Assembly: GCF_007995085.1 (NCBI RefSeq)
Contig: NZ_VOQS01000003.1
Location: 310,001 to 374,000 of the forward strand
DNA length: 64,000 bases
Direction: 5' to 3'
From: Paraburkholderia azotifigens
GTDB lineage: Bacteria > Pseudomonadota > Gammaproteobacteria > Burkholderiales > Burkholderiaceae
Shown: piece after piece, positions 43,539 through 52,695 of the stretch
How the letters are laid out: each line of letters opens with the position of its first letter
How positions within the stretch are numbered: the first letter of the stretch is position 1
The notes under the pieces: model-generated
Told to the model about the DNA's origin: nothing
Databases searched by the model: none
The model's input: the letters and a program-made list of their open reading frames with translations, nothing else
Position numbers and translations under genes: made by a program

Positions 43539-44639
43539 TCATGCCGACGTCGGCTGCCCTGCTGCCAGATTCCCGGTATGCATGTCGCTCAGCCGGCACA
43601 GCAGAATCCCGTAGCCCGCCAGATGGCCGAGGTACACGCTCGTGAACACGCCGGGCGCGGGCAGCGTATCGACGATCTCGCGCAACGTATCCAGTTGCAG
43701 CGGCTTTTCTTCGAGCGGCGCGCGCTCGACGCGCAGATCGGCCACGTACGCGAGCTTTCGATGCGCGGCGACCAGCGTGCCGAGGCCCGCAACAAACGCG
43801 TCGCGCCAGCGAGGATCGAGCGTGGCGAACTGCTCATGAAACGTATCGACTGTCTCCAGAAAATTGACGAGCGAGTCGAACAGTTCGTGATAGCACGCGA
43901 ACAGCGGCAACCGCGCGCGATTGCGCTGCAGATGCGGCGACAGCCACGCCTGCTGCAGATCGAGCTTGAGCAGGCCGTGCGCTTCCTTGAGATCGGTGCT
44001 CGACCTTCTCAGCCGGTCCGTGATCGCCTTCAGTTGCGCGCGATCGAGCTGACCCGACACAAACTGCCCGAGCGCTTCCGATGCCTGGTCGTTGCCGTCG
44101 TTCACGAGCCGGTTCGCCCAGAAGCCGTGATCGGGCGGAAACGCGATCTGCTGGAGGATGAAGCCGAGCAGCATGCCGAGCACCACGCCGATCAGACGCT
44201 GCTCGAGTAGCGGAAGATGCTCGCCCGTATAGAGCACGAGCGTCATCGGGATGGTAATGCTCGTCATCTGAAACAGCGACGGCTTCAGACGCACGATGGT
44301 GAAGATCACGAGCGGCAGCAGCAGCGTGCCGAGCCACAGATGCGGCGCGGTGACCCAGATGACCAGCGTCGCGATCGGCATCGCGACGACGTTCGACATC
44401 ACGCGCCGATAGAAATAGCCGCGTGCGGCCGAGATCGAACTGCCGAGCGCGAGCGTCAGCATCGTCGAACTCGCGAGCGCCACGGCCGCTTCGGGATAAC
44501 CGAGGCTGTAGGGAATCGAAAAGCCGATCCACAGTCCGAGCGTGAGCTTGACGTACTTGGCGTTTTCCGAAAGCGAGAAGCGCGCGAGTGCACGGCGAAA
44601 CGGCGTCAGCGGCTTGTGAACGAACGAGACGGTCGACAT
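43539..44639 (-). CDS. FUSC/aromatic acid exporter-like inner membrane protein
   Basis: 366 aa. About six transmembrane helices fill the first 180 residues (LTLGLWIGFSIPYSLGYPEA, VALASSTMLTLALGSSISAA, VIWVTAPHLWLGTLLLPLVI, LIGVVLGMLLGFILQQIAF), followed by a long cytoplasmic helical region, the half-FUSC layout. Such proteins are linked to export of aromatic acids or fusaric acid. The start at 44639 has GGAG upstream; longer starts give an Arg-rich shadow. The C-terminal cytoplasmic domain has charged coiled segments. Specificity unknown. Confidence 0.82.
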   Translation of the reverse strand: MSTVSFVHKPLTPFRRALARFSLSENAKYVKLTLGLWIGFSIPYSLGYPEAAVALASSTMLTLALGSSISAARGYFYRRVMSNVVAMPIATLVIWVTAPHLWLGTLLLPLVIFTIVRLKPSLFQMTSITIPMTLVLYTGEHLPLLEQRLIGVVLGMLLGFILQQIAFPPDHGFWANRLVNDGNDQASEALGQFVSGQLDRAQLKAITDRLRRSSTDLKEAHGLLKLDLQQAWLSPHLQRNRARLPLFACYHELFDSLVNFLETVDTFHEQFATLDPRWRDAFVAGLGTLVAAHRKLAYVADLRVERAPLEEKPLQLDTLREIVDTLPAPGVFTSVYLGHLAGYGILLCRLSDMHTGNLAAGQPTSA

Positions 44640-44748
44640 GATGGCTCCTGCAAGGGAGTAGGCGCTGCGTGGTTCGTGCTGGATCGCGCTGCATCGGATT
44701 GTACCGATCCCCCGATAAAACCTGATGGCCAGCGGGCCGCGTTTTGCT

Positions 44749-44801
44749 CTCCTGGATTTCCTCACCTCCTGGATTTCCTCACCCTCCTGGATCGGCTCAC
44801 C
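44749..44801. repeat. three tandem 17-18 base repeats
   Basis: CTCCTGGATTTCCTCAC starts at 44749 and again at 44766; a third, diverged copy starts at 44784. The array lies in the 260-base divergent region between the FUSC-type gene and the acetyltransferase gene. Its function, if any, is unknown; read on the minus strand it is purine-rich. Confidence 0.8.
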
Positions 44802-44898
44802 TCAGCGGACCGCCGCGGTCATTTTTGAACCGCTTCATTTCCTTGCGCCCCGCAGGCATAGTGAGAGGTTTCCAGCTTCGGCACACGCAATCGACACA

Positions 44899-45474
44899 AT
44901 GAGCGAGACCTCCCCCGTCGCCGCGCCCGTCATCCGCGACGCCACCGACGCCGACTTCCACGCCATCCAGGCCATCTACGCGTATCACGTGCTGACGGGT
45001 GTCGCTTCGTTCGAAGAGACGCCGCCGTCCGTCGAGGATCTGCAGCAACGACGCGCTGCCGTGCTTTCACATGGCCTGCCGTATATCGTCGCCGTCGTCG
45101 ACGGCCGGATTGCCGGGTATGCGTACGCCACGCTTTACCGGCCGCGCATCGCGTATCGCTACACAATCGAAGATTCGATCTACATGGACGACGCCTTCCG
45201 TGGCCGCGGCGTCGGACGCGCGCTGCTCGCGGCGCTGATCGGGCGTTGCGAACAGGGGCCGTGGCGCCAGATGATTGCCGTGATCGCGGACGGCGGACGC
45301 GGCGGCTCGCTGTCGCTGCACCAGAATGCCGGGTTCGAACTGGTCGGCACGTTGAAGGCCGTCGGCTTCAAGCAGGGCCGCTGGCTCGATTCGACGCTGA
45401 TGCAGCGCGCGCTCGGACACGGCAGCGAAGCATTGCCCGCCGGCGCGCAAGCCTCGCACGAACAGGACGACTGA
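44899..45474 (+). CDS. GNAT N-acetyltransferase, phosphinothricin/methionine-sulfone type
   Basis: 191 aa. Family features run in order: IRDATDADFHAIQAIYAYHV, LTGVASFEETPPS, GRIAGYAYATLYRPRIAYRY, EDSIYMDDAFRGRGVGRALL (acetyl-CoA pyrophosphate loop RGRGVG) and LHQNAGFELVGTLKAVGFK, GRWLDSTLMQRAL. This is the Pat/MddA group that acetylates phosphinothricin, methionine sulfone or sulfoximine. The start at 44899 matches family length; the upstream in-frame extension runs through the tandem repeat. Physiological substrate uncertain. Confidence 0.9.
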   Translation: MSETSPVAAPVIRDATDADFHAIQAIYAYHVLTGVASFEETPPSVEDLQQRRAAVLSHGLPYIVAVVDGRIAGYAYATLYRPRIAYRYTIEDSIYMDDAFRGRGVGRALLAALIGRCEQGPWRQMIAVIADGGRGGSLSLHQNAGFELVGTLKAVGFKQGRWLDSTLMQRALGHGSEALPAGAQASHEQDD

Positions 45475-45522
45475 AAGCGGCCGCGTGGCGTTCGAATCAA
45501 TCCGCCGCGCTAGAATCACCGC

Positions 45523-46383
45523 ATGCCCAGAACAGCCAGATCCGCGCAAACGGCTGCGACGCCACCTGCCGCGCAGCCCAACGAATACACCGTCGACGAG
45601 CTCGCGCGCGTCGCCGAATCGACTGTGCGCAACATTCGCGCATATCAGGATCGCGGCCTGCTCGCGCCGCCGCAAAAACGCGGCCGCGTCGGCGTGTATG
45701 ACGACACGCATGTGGCGCGGCTCAAGCTGATCCATCACCTGCTCGCGCGCGGCTATACGCTCGCGAACATCCAGGATCTCATCAAGGCTATCGACGAAGG
45801 CCATGATCTGCGCTCGATTCTCGGTCTCGAGAACGCGATCGGCAGCCGCTGGTCGCACGAGCGCCCCCGCAAGTATTCGCTCGTCGAGCTTGCGCAGATG
45901 TTCGGCGTCAAGGGCACGCCGGCATCACTGACGAAGACGGTATCGAAAGCGATCGAACTCGGACTGCTCGACCGCGACGGGCTGTCGTTCGTCGCGCACA
46001 GCCCGGCGACGCTGCACGCCGGCGCGACGATGGCGCAAGCGGGCATTCCCCTCGCCGACCTGCTCGATGCCGTCCAGGCGTCGCGCTCTCACTTCAACGC
46101 GATCGCGAAGTCGCTCGTCGATCTCGTCGTGCAGCAACTGGACCGTTACGAGGCCGACGCACTGCCGCCGCCCGCCGATGTCCCCGCGCTCGTCGATGCG
46201 ATCTGGCGCGTGCGTCCGCTCGGCATGGTGCTGGTCGAGAGCGAGATGAACCGCGCGCTCGAAGAGGCGTCGGGCGATTATCTCGGCAGCCGTGTCGCGG
46301 CGATCATGGAGAAGCTCGAGCGGAAGCAGGCGCGCAACAGCGACACGCCTGTTCCGGCGCGTATCGGCAAGAAGAAAAAATAG
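45523..46383 (+). CDS. MerR-family transcriptional regulator
   Basis: 286 aa. A MerR winged helix sits at residues about 20-90 (YTVDELARVAESTVRNIRAY, QDRGLLAPPQKRGRVGVYDD, LKLIHHLLARGYTLANIQDL). A second helix-turn-helix-like segment follows (YSLVELAQMFGVKGTPASLT) and a helical C-terminal domain ending in KKKK. It lies 237 bases upstream of the monooxygenase operon on the same strand, so it is the likely regulator of that operon (inference). No metal-binding Cys are present, which argues against a metal sensor. Confidence 0.9.
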   Translation: MPRTARSAQTAATPPAAQPNEYTVDELARVAESTVRNIRAYQDRGLLAPPQKRGRVGVYDDTHVARLKLIHHLLARGYTLANIQDLIKAIDEGHDLRSILGLENAIGSRWSHERPRKYSLVELAQMFGVKGTPASLTKTVSKAIELGLLDRDGLSFVAHSPATLHAGATMAQAGIPLADLLDAVQASRSHFNAIAKSLVDLVVQQLDRYEADALPPPADVPALVDAIWRVRPLGMVLVESEMNRALEEASGDYLGSRVAAIMEKLERKQARNSDTPVPARIGKKKK

Positions 46384-46619
46384 AACAGCATGTGCCTGGT
46401 TCGCCGCGTTTGAACGGGTCGCGCGCATGCCCGTCGTACCGTCGATTTCGTTTAACCCACGCGTTTCAACGGGATATCTAGCCGCGCGACGTCCCGCATC
46501 CATAGAGTCCGCCGTCTAAACGCGCGCCTTGCGCGCCGCCGGTTCACGCCCTATCGTTACATCAGCCAATGTAACAGTCATCAGCGAACACAACAGGCGG
46601 AAACAGGGAGACGGACAGG

Positions 46620-48182
46620 ATGAATGCACGCATGACGCCACCTGCCACGGCCAGCAACCCCGCGCTCATCGAGACGGACATCGCCATCATCGGCTCGGGA
46701 TTCGCGGGTCTCGGCATGGCGATCCGTCTGCGGCAGTCGGGCATCACGGACTTTGTGGTCGCGGAGAAAGCCGGTTCCGTCGGCGGCACCTGGCGCGACA
46801 ACCACTATCCCGGCTGCGCGTGCGACGTGCAATCGCATGTCTATTCATTTTCTTTCGCACCGAATCCGCGCTGGTCGCGCATGTTCGCGCGTCAGCCGGA
46901 AATCCGCGCGTATCTCGAAGCGTGCGTGCAGCGCTTCGGCATCGCGCCGCATCTGCGCCTGAGTCATGAACTCGTCAGCGCCGTCTACGACGAAGCGCGG
47001 CACCGCTGGCAACTGCGCTTCGCGAACGGCCAGCAGTGGTCGGCGCGCGTGCTCGTGTCGGGCATGGGCGGATTGTCGCGCGCGGCGATGCCGGACATCG
47101 AAGGGCTCGATACGTTCGAAGGCAAGACGTTCCACTCGCAGCATTGGGATCATGCGTATCCGCTCGACGGCAAGCGTGTCGCCGTGATCGGCACGGGCGC
47201 GAGCGCGATCCAGTTCGTGCCGCAGATCGCACCGCGCGTCGCGCATCTCGATCTGTTCCAGCGCACGCCGCCGTGGATCATGCCGAAAGCTGACCGCGCC
47301 GTGCGGCCCGTCGAGCAATGGCTGTTTCGTCGCCTGCCCTTCACACAGAAGCTGATGCGCGCGGGACTGTTCAGCCTGCTCGAATCGCGCGCATTCGGTT
47401 TTGCCGTGCATCCGTCGCTGATGAAGACCGCGCAGAAAATCGCCGTGCGGCATCTGCACAGACAGGTCAGCGATCCGCAGCTGCGCAAGACGCTCACGCC
47501 CGACTACACGATGGGCTGCAAGCGCATCCTCATTTCAAACGACTACTTTCCCGCCGTGGCGCGCGCCAACGTATCCGTGAAAACGGGGGGCATTGCGCGC
47601 GTCGAGCCGCACGCGATCGTGACGACCGACGGCGTGCGCCATCCCGCCGACTGCATCATCTTCGGCACCGGGTTTCAGGTCGCCGATCCGTTCCCGCCCG
47701 GCGTCGTCAAGGGGCGCGACGGCGTCGATATCGTCGACACTTGGCGCAATGGCGCGCATGCCTATCTCGGCACGGCGCTGCCCGGCTATCCGAATTTCTT
47801 CATGATCGTCGGCCCGAATACGGGGCTCGGTCACAACTCGATGGTGTTCATGATCGAGTCGCAGGTCGAGTACATCCTGCGCGCGCTCGACACGATGCGA
47901 CGCGAAAACGCCGCCGCGATCGAAGTGCGTCCGCATGTCGAGCGCGACTACAACGAGCGTATCCAGCAGAAGCTCGGGCGCGCGATCTGGTCCGTCGGCG
48001 GCTGCAAGAGCTGGTATCTCGATCCGCGCAACGGCAGGAACACCACGCTGTGGCCGGGCTTCGCGTATCGCTTTCGCCAGGCCACGCGCACGTTTCATAT
48101 CGACGATTACTTCGCGTATGCGCCCGCCGCTCATGACGTGAACGCAGCGCATGCAACGGGTGTGACCGCCGAAGCAACGTGA
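46620..48182 (+). CDS. flavin-containing (Baeyer-Villiger-type) monooxygenase
   Basis: 520 aa. FAD motif IAIIGSGFAGLGMAIRLRQS near residue 20; the Baeyer-Villiger fingerprint region reads FEGKTFHSQHWDHAYPLDGK near residue 165, followed by the NADPH Rossmann motif VAVIGTGASAIQFVPQIA. TGCKRILISNDYF-like and IIFGTGFQV blocks complete the family. It inserts oxygen into ketones using NADPH and O2 in the cytoplasm. It is the first gene of a four-gene operon with an SDR, a metal-dependent hydrolase and an alpha/beta hydrolase, a set suited to conversion of an alcohol to ketone to ester to products. Confidence 0.93.
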   Translation: MNARMTPPATASNPALIETDIAIIGSGFAGLGMAIRLRQSGITDFVVAEKAGSVGGTWRDNHYPGCACDVQSHVYSFSFAPNPRWSRMFARQPEIRAYLEACVQRFGIAPHLRLSHELVSAVYDEARHRWQLRFANGQQWSARVLVSGMGGLSRAAMPDIEGLDTFEGKTFHSQHWDHAYPLDGKRVAVIGTGASAIQFVPQIAPRVAHLDLFQRTPPWIMPKADRAVRPVEQWLFRRLPFTQKLMRAGLFSLLESRAFGFAVHPSLMKTAQKIAVRHLHRQVSDPQLRKTLTPDYTMGCKRILISNDYFPAVARANVSVKTGGIARVEPHAIVTTDGVRHPADCIIFGTGFQVADPFPPGVVKGRDGVDIVDTWRNGAHAYLGTALPGYPNFFMIVGPNTGLGHNSMVFMIESQVEYILRALDTMRRENAAAIEVRPHVERDYNERIQQKLGRAIWSVGGCKSWYLDPRNGRNTTLWPGFAYRFRQATRTFHIDDYFAYAPAAHDVNAAHATGVTAEAT

Positions 48183-48222
48183 CACGGCGGCACGACACAG
48201 GCAAAAGCTCAGGGAGACAACG

Positions 48223-49131
48223 ATGAAGAACTTCAGCGACCGCGTCGCCGCGATCACGGGCGCAGCGTCCGGCATGGGCCGCTCGCTCGCGATCCAGCTC
48301 GCGCGCGAGGGCTGCCATCTCGCGCTCGCCGATCGCAATGCGGCGGGTCTTGCCGACACCGCGCGGCTTGCGCAGGCGGTTGCGCCGCCGCACATCGGCG
48401 CGCCGCTGCGCATCACGACCTGCGTGCTCGATGTCGCCGATCGCGCCGCGATGTATGAGTGGGCCGCCGACACCGCGCGTCAGCACGGACGCGTCAATCT
48501 CGTGTTCAACAATGCGGGCGTCGCGCTGTCGAGCACGATCGACGGCATGGAGTATGGCGACCTCGAGTGGATCGTCGGCATCAACTTCTGGGGCGTCGTG
48601 CATGGAACGAAAGCGTTCCTGCCGCTTTTGAAGTCGGCGGGCGAAGGCCATATCGTCAATACGTCGAGCGTGTTCGGCCTGTTCGCGCAGCCCGGCATGA
48701 GCGGCTACAACGCGACGAAGTTCGCCGTGCGCGGCTTCACGGAAGCGCTGCGTCAGGAACTCGATCTGATGAAGTGCGGCGTCTCCGCGACCTGCGTGCA
48801 CCCCGGCGGCATCCGCACGGCAATCGCGCAATCGAGCCGCATCGCGCCGAACATGGTCGGCTTCATGATCGAGAACGAGCAGCAAGGCAAGGATGACTTC
48901 GAGAAGTTCTTCATCACCACAGCCGACAACGCCGCGCGCACGATACTCGACGGCGTGCGACGCAACAGGCGGCGCGTGCTGATCGGCCGCGATGCGCGCG
49001 CCGCCGACTGGCTTGCGCGTACGCTGCCCGCTGCCTATCAGGCGCTCGTCGTGCTGCAGACGCGCCGCATGAAGCGGCTCGCGCAACAACGCGGACGGCG
49101 TTCTGCGGATGTCGAAGGCGGCCGCGCATAA
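48223..49131 (+). CDS. short-chain dehydrogenase/reductase
   Basis: 302 aa. The classical SDR layout is visible: AAITGAASGMGRSLAIQLAR (TGxxxGxG coenzyme loop), VFNNAGVALSS (NNAG), the catalytic Ser in IVNTSSVFGLFAQPG and the YxxxK motif as SGYNATKFAVRGF, then CVHPGGIRTAIAQ. The C-terminal 50 residues extend beyond the core. It starts 40 bases after the monooxygenase stop and would interconvert the alcohol and ketone in that pathway. Coenzyme preference is not certain. Confidence 0.94.
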   Translation: MKNFSDRVAAITGAASGMGRSLAIQLAREGCHLALADRNAAGLADTARLAQAVAPPHIGAPLRITTCVLDVADRAAMYEWAADTARQHGRVNLVFNNAGVALSSTIDGMEYGDLEWIVGINFWGVVHGTKAFLPLLKSAGEGHIVNTSSVFGLFAQPGMSGYNATKFAVRGFTEALRQELDLMKCGVSATCVHPGGIRTAIAQSSRIAPNMVGFMIENEQQGKDDFEKFFITTADNAARTILDGVRRNRRRVLIGRDARAADWLARTLPAAYQALVVLQTRRMKRLAQQRGRRSADVEGGRA

Positions 49132-49153
49132 CGACGCTCAAGGAGAACACGCC

Positions 49154-50035
49154 ATGATGCCCATCCGCCGCGACCTCCGTTTCGCCCTGCCCGCCGAGCG
49201 CGCCTGCGACTGGCACCGGCTCGGCCCGCACGTCACGCATTTCTTCAACGCGCTGTCGCTGCTGTTCCCGGCAGGCGAGCGCTTCTTCATGGACAGCGTG
49301 CGCCACTATCGCGACCATATCGACGATCCCGAACTGAAGAAACAGGTGCTCGGTTTCATCGGTCAGGAAGCGATGCACACGCGCGAACACATCGAGTACA
49401 ACGATCTGCTCGAACACGCCGGCCTTCCCGCGCATCTGCTCGACAAGCGGCTCACGTGGTTCCTCGACCTGAATCGCAAGCTGCTGCCACATTCGCATCA
49501 ACTGGCGATGACGGTCGCACTCGAACACTACACGGCGATGCTCGCGGGTCTCCTGCTCGACGACGGCTCGCGCATCGAAGGTTCCGTCGAAGGCTATGCG
49601 CAGATGTGGATGTGGCACGCGCTCGAAGAAACGGAGCACAAATCGGTCTCGTACGATGTATGGAATACGGTGATGAAGCCGGGCCCCGTACGCTATCTGA
49701 TCCGCACGGGCACGATGCTCGCGGTCACGGTGTTCTTCTGGCTGATCGTGTTCGACTATCACGTCAGGCTGCTGATCCGCGACCGCAAGCGCGGCCACAA
49801 CATGCGCGGCATGTGGAGCGTCGTGAAGTTTCTGTATGGCCCGAAACATGGCGTGTTTCCGGGCATCGCACTCGAATGGCTGCGCTTCTTCAAGCCGGGC
49901 TTTCACCCGTGGGATCATGACAATCGCGCGCATCTGGCGCGTATCGACGGACTCGTCGCGGCCGTCGATGCCGCCAACGCCGCACACCCCGGCGCGCTGA
50001 AAAAGTCGCGGCGCGGCGTGCGGGCCGCGGCATGA
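49154..50035 (+). CDS. predicted metal-dependent hydrolase (PF10118 type)
   Basis: 293 aa. Family features are LGPHVTHFFNALSLLFPAGE, RFFMDSVRHYRDHI, LGFIGQEAMHTREHIEYNDL and HQLAMTVALEHYTAMLAGLL, then MWMWHALEETEHKSVSYDVW. The repeated Glu and His (EAMHxREH, EHYT, EETEHK) form a ferritin-like di-metal site, so it may be an oxygenase or hydrolase in spite of its family name. AGGAGA precedes the ATG at 49154. The next gene overlaps it by ATGA. Function in the pathway is unknown. Confidence 0.88.
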   Translation: MMPIRRDLRFALPAERACDWHRLGPHVTHFFNALSLLFPAGERFFMDSVRHYRDHIDDPELKKQVLGFIGQEAMHTREHIEYNDLLEHAGLPAHLLDKRLTWFLDLNRKLLPHSHQLAMTVALEHYTAMLAGLLLDDGSRIEGSVEGYAQMWMWHALEETEHKSVSYDVWNTVMKPGPVRYLIRTGTMLAVTVFFWLIVFDYHVRLLIRDRKRGHNMRGMWSVVKFLYGPKHGVFPGIALEWLRFFKPGFHPWDHDNRAHLARIDGLVAAVDAANAAHPGALKKSRRGVRAAA

Positions 50036-50952
50036 TCCGCGACGTGCTTGCCGTCGATGCCGACGGCGTTCAGCTGGTGGTCTACGTCAGCGGTCCGCGA
50101 GACGCGCCGCCCGTCGTGCTCGTGCACGGCTATCCGGACTCGGCCGCCGTATGGGAGCGCATTCGCGCGCTGCTGGAATCGCGTTTCCGCGTGATTGCAT
50201 ATGACGTGCGCGGTGCGGGCGCATCCGATGCGCCGCGCGATCGTGCGTCATACCGGCTCGAGCGCCTTGCCGCCGATCTGCAAGCCGTCGCGCGTGCAAC
50301 CTGCGGCGCGCGGCCGTTTCATCTCGTCGGTCACGACTGGGGTTCGATTCAATGCTGGGAAGCGGCAACGGACGAGGCACTGCGTGGCAGCATTGCGTCG
50401 TTCACGTCGATCTCCGGCCCTTGTCTCGATCATGCGTCGCTCGGGCTGCGCGGCGATCGCGCGCAACACGACGCGCGTGCGTTCGGCGCGGGCATCCGGC
50501 AAATGCTGAAGTCCTGGTACATCGTCTTCTTTCATCTGCCGATCCTGTCCGAACTCGTCTGGCGGCTCGGGGGCGCGTATGGCTGGCCGCTCTGGCTGCG
50601 TGTGACGGAGCGAGTGCGCAGTGCGCGCGACCCGGCGCAACTGCGTAACGCATTGAACGGACTGCAGCTGTATCGCGCGAATATCATCGACAGGCTGCGG
50701 CGGCCGCGCGCCCGCCGCGCTCATGCGCCTGTGCATTTCATCGTGCCGCTGCGCGACCGCTACGTCGGACGGGCGCTGACGCTCGGACTCGAAGCGTGGA
50801 TCGGGCCGCATTCGCGCGATGAAATCGACGGCGGCCATTGGATCGTGCTGCGCGATCCTGCGCGCGTCGCGGCCAGCATCGAAGGCTTCATCGATGCATG
50901 CGAGGCATCGCTTCAGACGATTGGCAGCGTGCGCAAGAACATCGTCGGATAG
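50032..50952 (+). CDS. alpha/beta hydrolase
   Basis: 306 aa. The oxyanion HG motif is in VVLVHGYPDSAAVWERIRAL, the next strand in VIAYDVRGAGASDAPR, and the nucleophile elbow in HLVGHDWGSIQCW, where Asp or the following Ser replaces a standard GxSxG (GHDWG is typical of epoxide hydrolase/dehalogenase-like members, with Asp as nucleophile). The C-terminal GGHWIVLRDPARVA supplies the catalytic His. It overlaps the preceding gene by four bases and its 3' end overlaps the convergent gene at 50913 by 40 bases. It may cleave the ester or epoxide formed in this pathway. Confidence 0.92.
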   Translation: MIRDVLAVDADGVQLVVYVSGPRDAPPVVLVHGYPDSAAVWERIRALLESRFRVIAYDVRGAGASDAPRDRASYRLERLAADLQAVARATCGARPFHLVGHDWGSIQCWEAATDEALRGSIASFTSISGPCLDHASLGLRGDRAQHDARAFGAGIRQMLKSWYIVFFHLPILSELVWRLGGAYGWPLWLRVTERVRSARDPAQLRNALNGLQLYRANIIDRLRRPRARRAHAPVHFIVPLRDRYVGRALTLGLEAWIGPHSRDEIDGGHWIVLRDPARVAASIEGFIDACEASLQTIGSVRKNIVG

Positions 50953-51467
50953 TCGATGACAAGGCCGTCCTCGTCCACTTTCAGCTCGGCCGCGAAGCCC
51001 GTGTCGATGCCTTCGTAGCGGTATTCGTTGTCCGGCTCGATGCACGTATACGCCTGCTCGACGCGCGAGACCTGCAAATCGGGCACCGAAATAAACGCGA
51101 CGGCAATCGGCTCGCGCGCGCCCTTCGCCAGTTGCAGGCGACGGATGGGCAGCGTGTTCGTGAACGGCGTGGCCGCGATGTCGATATCGATGCAGCCCGC
51201 CAGCGATGCAAGCATGAGCCCATGCCCGTCGTGCCAGTTGCCTTCGCCATCGCCATGCAATTCGAGTTCCGCGCCGCCGACCACTTTCAGCCATGCGTGC
51301 AGCGTGCGCCACTGCACGTCGCATTTCACACGGTACATGAGGCCGTATGTGCGGCCGTCGCGCTCGCCGACCAGCACGCTTTCGGTGTAGAAGCCGTCGG
51401 CGCGCGCATCGAACGCGAGATGCTCGACGCCTTCGCCCTCTTGCGGGGTCCATCGCACTTCACGCAT
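50913..51467 (-). CDS. putative glycolipid-binding protein (PF06475-like)
   Basis: 184 aa. The sequence MREVRWTPQEGEGVEHLAFD, RDGRTYGLMYRVKCDVQWRT, ELHGDGEGNWHDGHGLML and GCIDIDIAATPFTNTLPIRR matches the glycolipid-binding domain family found in many proteobacteria. GGAG precedes the ATG at 51467. It is convergent with the alpha/beta hydrolase, and the last 40 bases of both genes overlap. No signal peptide is present, so it is cytoplasmic. The biochemical role of the family is poorly known. Confidence 0.85.
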   Translation of the reverse strand: MREVRWTPQEGEGVEHLAFDARADGFYTESVLVGERDGRTYGLMYRVKCDVQWRTLHAWLKVVGGAELELHGDGEGNWHDGHGLMLASLAGCIDIDIAATPFTNTLPIRRLQLAKGAREPIAVAFISVPDLQVSRVEQAYTCIEPDNEYRYEGIDTGFAAELKVDEDGLVIDYPTMFLRTLPIV

Positions 51468-51725
51468 GAATCCGTCTCCTGGGTGTGAGGGTTGTGAGGG
51501 GCGCGCGCCGCCTCGGGTGACATCGTAACGCGACGCTGGCATGCACGCGACTCAGCGATGAGTCCCGGCATTCCGCGTGCCCAAATAGCCGCTATCAACG
51601 CGCGCGCATGCCGTTCGAGCGCGGTGTGCCCTATGCTCGCGTGTCGTCTGTTTCGAATCGCAATCGCCGCGCGAGTTCCGTCTCGCGCGGCTTTGTCACG
51701 TCCCCGTCACGTCAGTTGAACCGCT

Positions 51726-52673
51726 ATGTCTGCCGCGCCACACGAAGAACCGCTCGATGCCTTGCGCACGCTGCTGCGCAGCTTCGGCCAGATCGTCCTG
51801 CAACGGGATGCGGCGACGGGCGCGTGCGTACTCGCGGCATGGCTCGTCAGCGATGCACGGCTTGCGTGCGCGGCGTTGACGGGCGCGATCGCGGCGAACG
51901 TGGGCGCCGTGCTGCGCGGCTACGCATGCGCCGACACGCGCGACGGACTGCACGGCTTCAACGGCGCGCTGGCGGCGCTCGCGGCATTCACCTTCATTGC
52001 CGACGACGCCACGGCGATGGCCGTCGCGATACTCGCGGCAACAGCTGCCGCGTGGCTGCTCGGTCCGTGGGAACGGCTGTTGCGTTCGCGCGGGCTGGGT
52101 GTCTACTCGAGCCCTTGCCTGCTCGTCACGTGGGCATGGCTGCCGCTCGTGCATCCGGCCCCAACCCGCGCCGCTGGGAGCGAAGCGATTGCATGGCTCG
52201 ATCCGCTGCGCGGCTTGCTGGCGGGCATCGCGCAAACATCGTTTGCATGCGGGGCGCTGGCAGGTGCGCTGATACTGGGCGGCATTGCGCTTTCGTCGAT
52301 GCGCGCCGCGTGCTTTGCGCTCGTGGGCGCGGCGCTCGCCACGTCGGCACAGTGGCTGGCGGGTGCCGGTGGGGCTTCGTTCGATGCGGGCCTGTTAGGA
52401 TTCAACGGTGCGCTCGTCGCGCTCGCTGTCGCCGATTGCGGTGCGCTGGCGGCGCTGGCTGGCGTGGGCGTGTCGGTCGTACTGCAACAGGTTGCCGCGT
52501 TCCATGGCCTACCGGCATTGACGGCGCCGTTCGTCGTCGCAACGTGGACGACGCGCCGCCTCATGCGCGATACTCGCCGCACCCGCGCGAACAGCCCGGA
52601 CTGTCCGCCGGAAGATGGCGCGGCGCCTGGGCATCGAGAGCAGGCAAGCCGCGCCGTTTTACCCGAGCGCTGA
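51726..52673 (+). CDS. urea transporter (UT family channel)
   Basis: 315 aa, hydrophobic throughout with about ten membrane segments. The internal two-fold repeat of urea channels is seen: DGLHGFNGALAALAAFTFIA in the first half and DAGLLGFNGALVALAVADCG in the second; the paired LxGFNG loops line the selectivity filter. The C-terminal 40 residues are polar and Arg/Pro-rich. No urease or urea carboxylase gene is next to it, so it is an orphan here. It is 22 bases upstream of the aldolase gene and may be co-transcribed. Confidence 0.88.
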   Translation: MSAAPHEEPLDALRTLLRSFGQIVLQRDAATGACVLAAWLVSDARLACAALTGAIAANVGAVLRGYACADTRDGLHGFNGALAALAAFTFIADDATAMAVAILAATAAAWLLGPWERLLRSRGLGVYSSPCLLVTWAWLPLVHPAPTRAAGSEAIAWLDPLRGLLAGIAQTSFACGALAGALILGGIALSSMRAACFALVGAALATSAQWLAGAGGASFDAGLLGFNGALVALAVADCGALAALAGVGVSVVLQQVAAFHGLPALTAPFVVATWTTRRLMRDTRRTRANSPDCPPEDGAAPGHREQASRAVLPER

Positions 52674-52695
52674 AGCAACCCATAGAGGAGACGTC

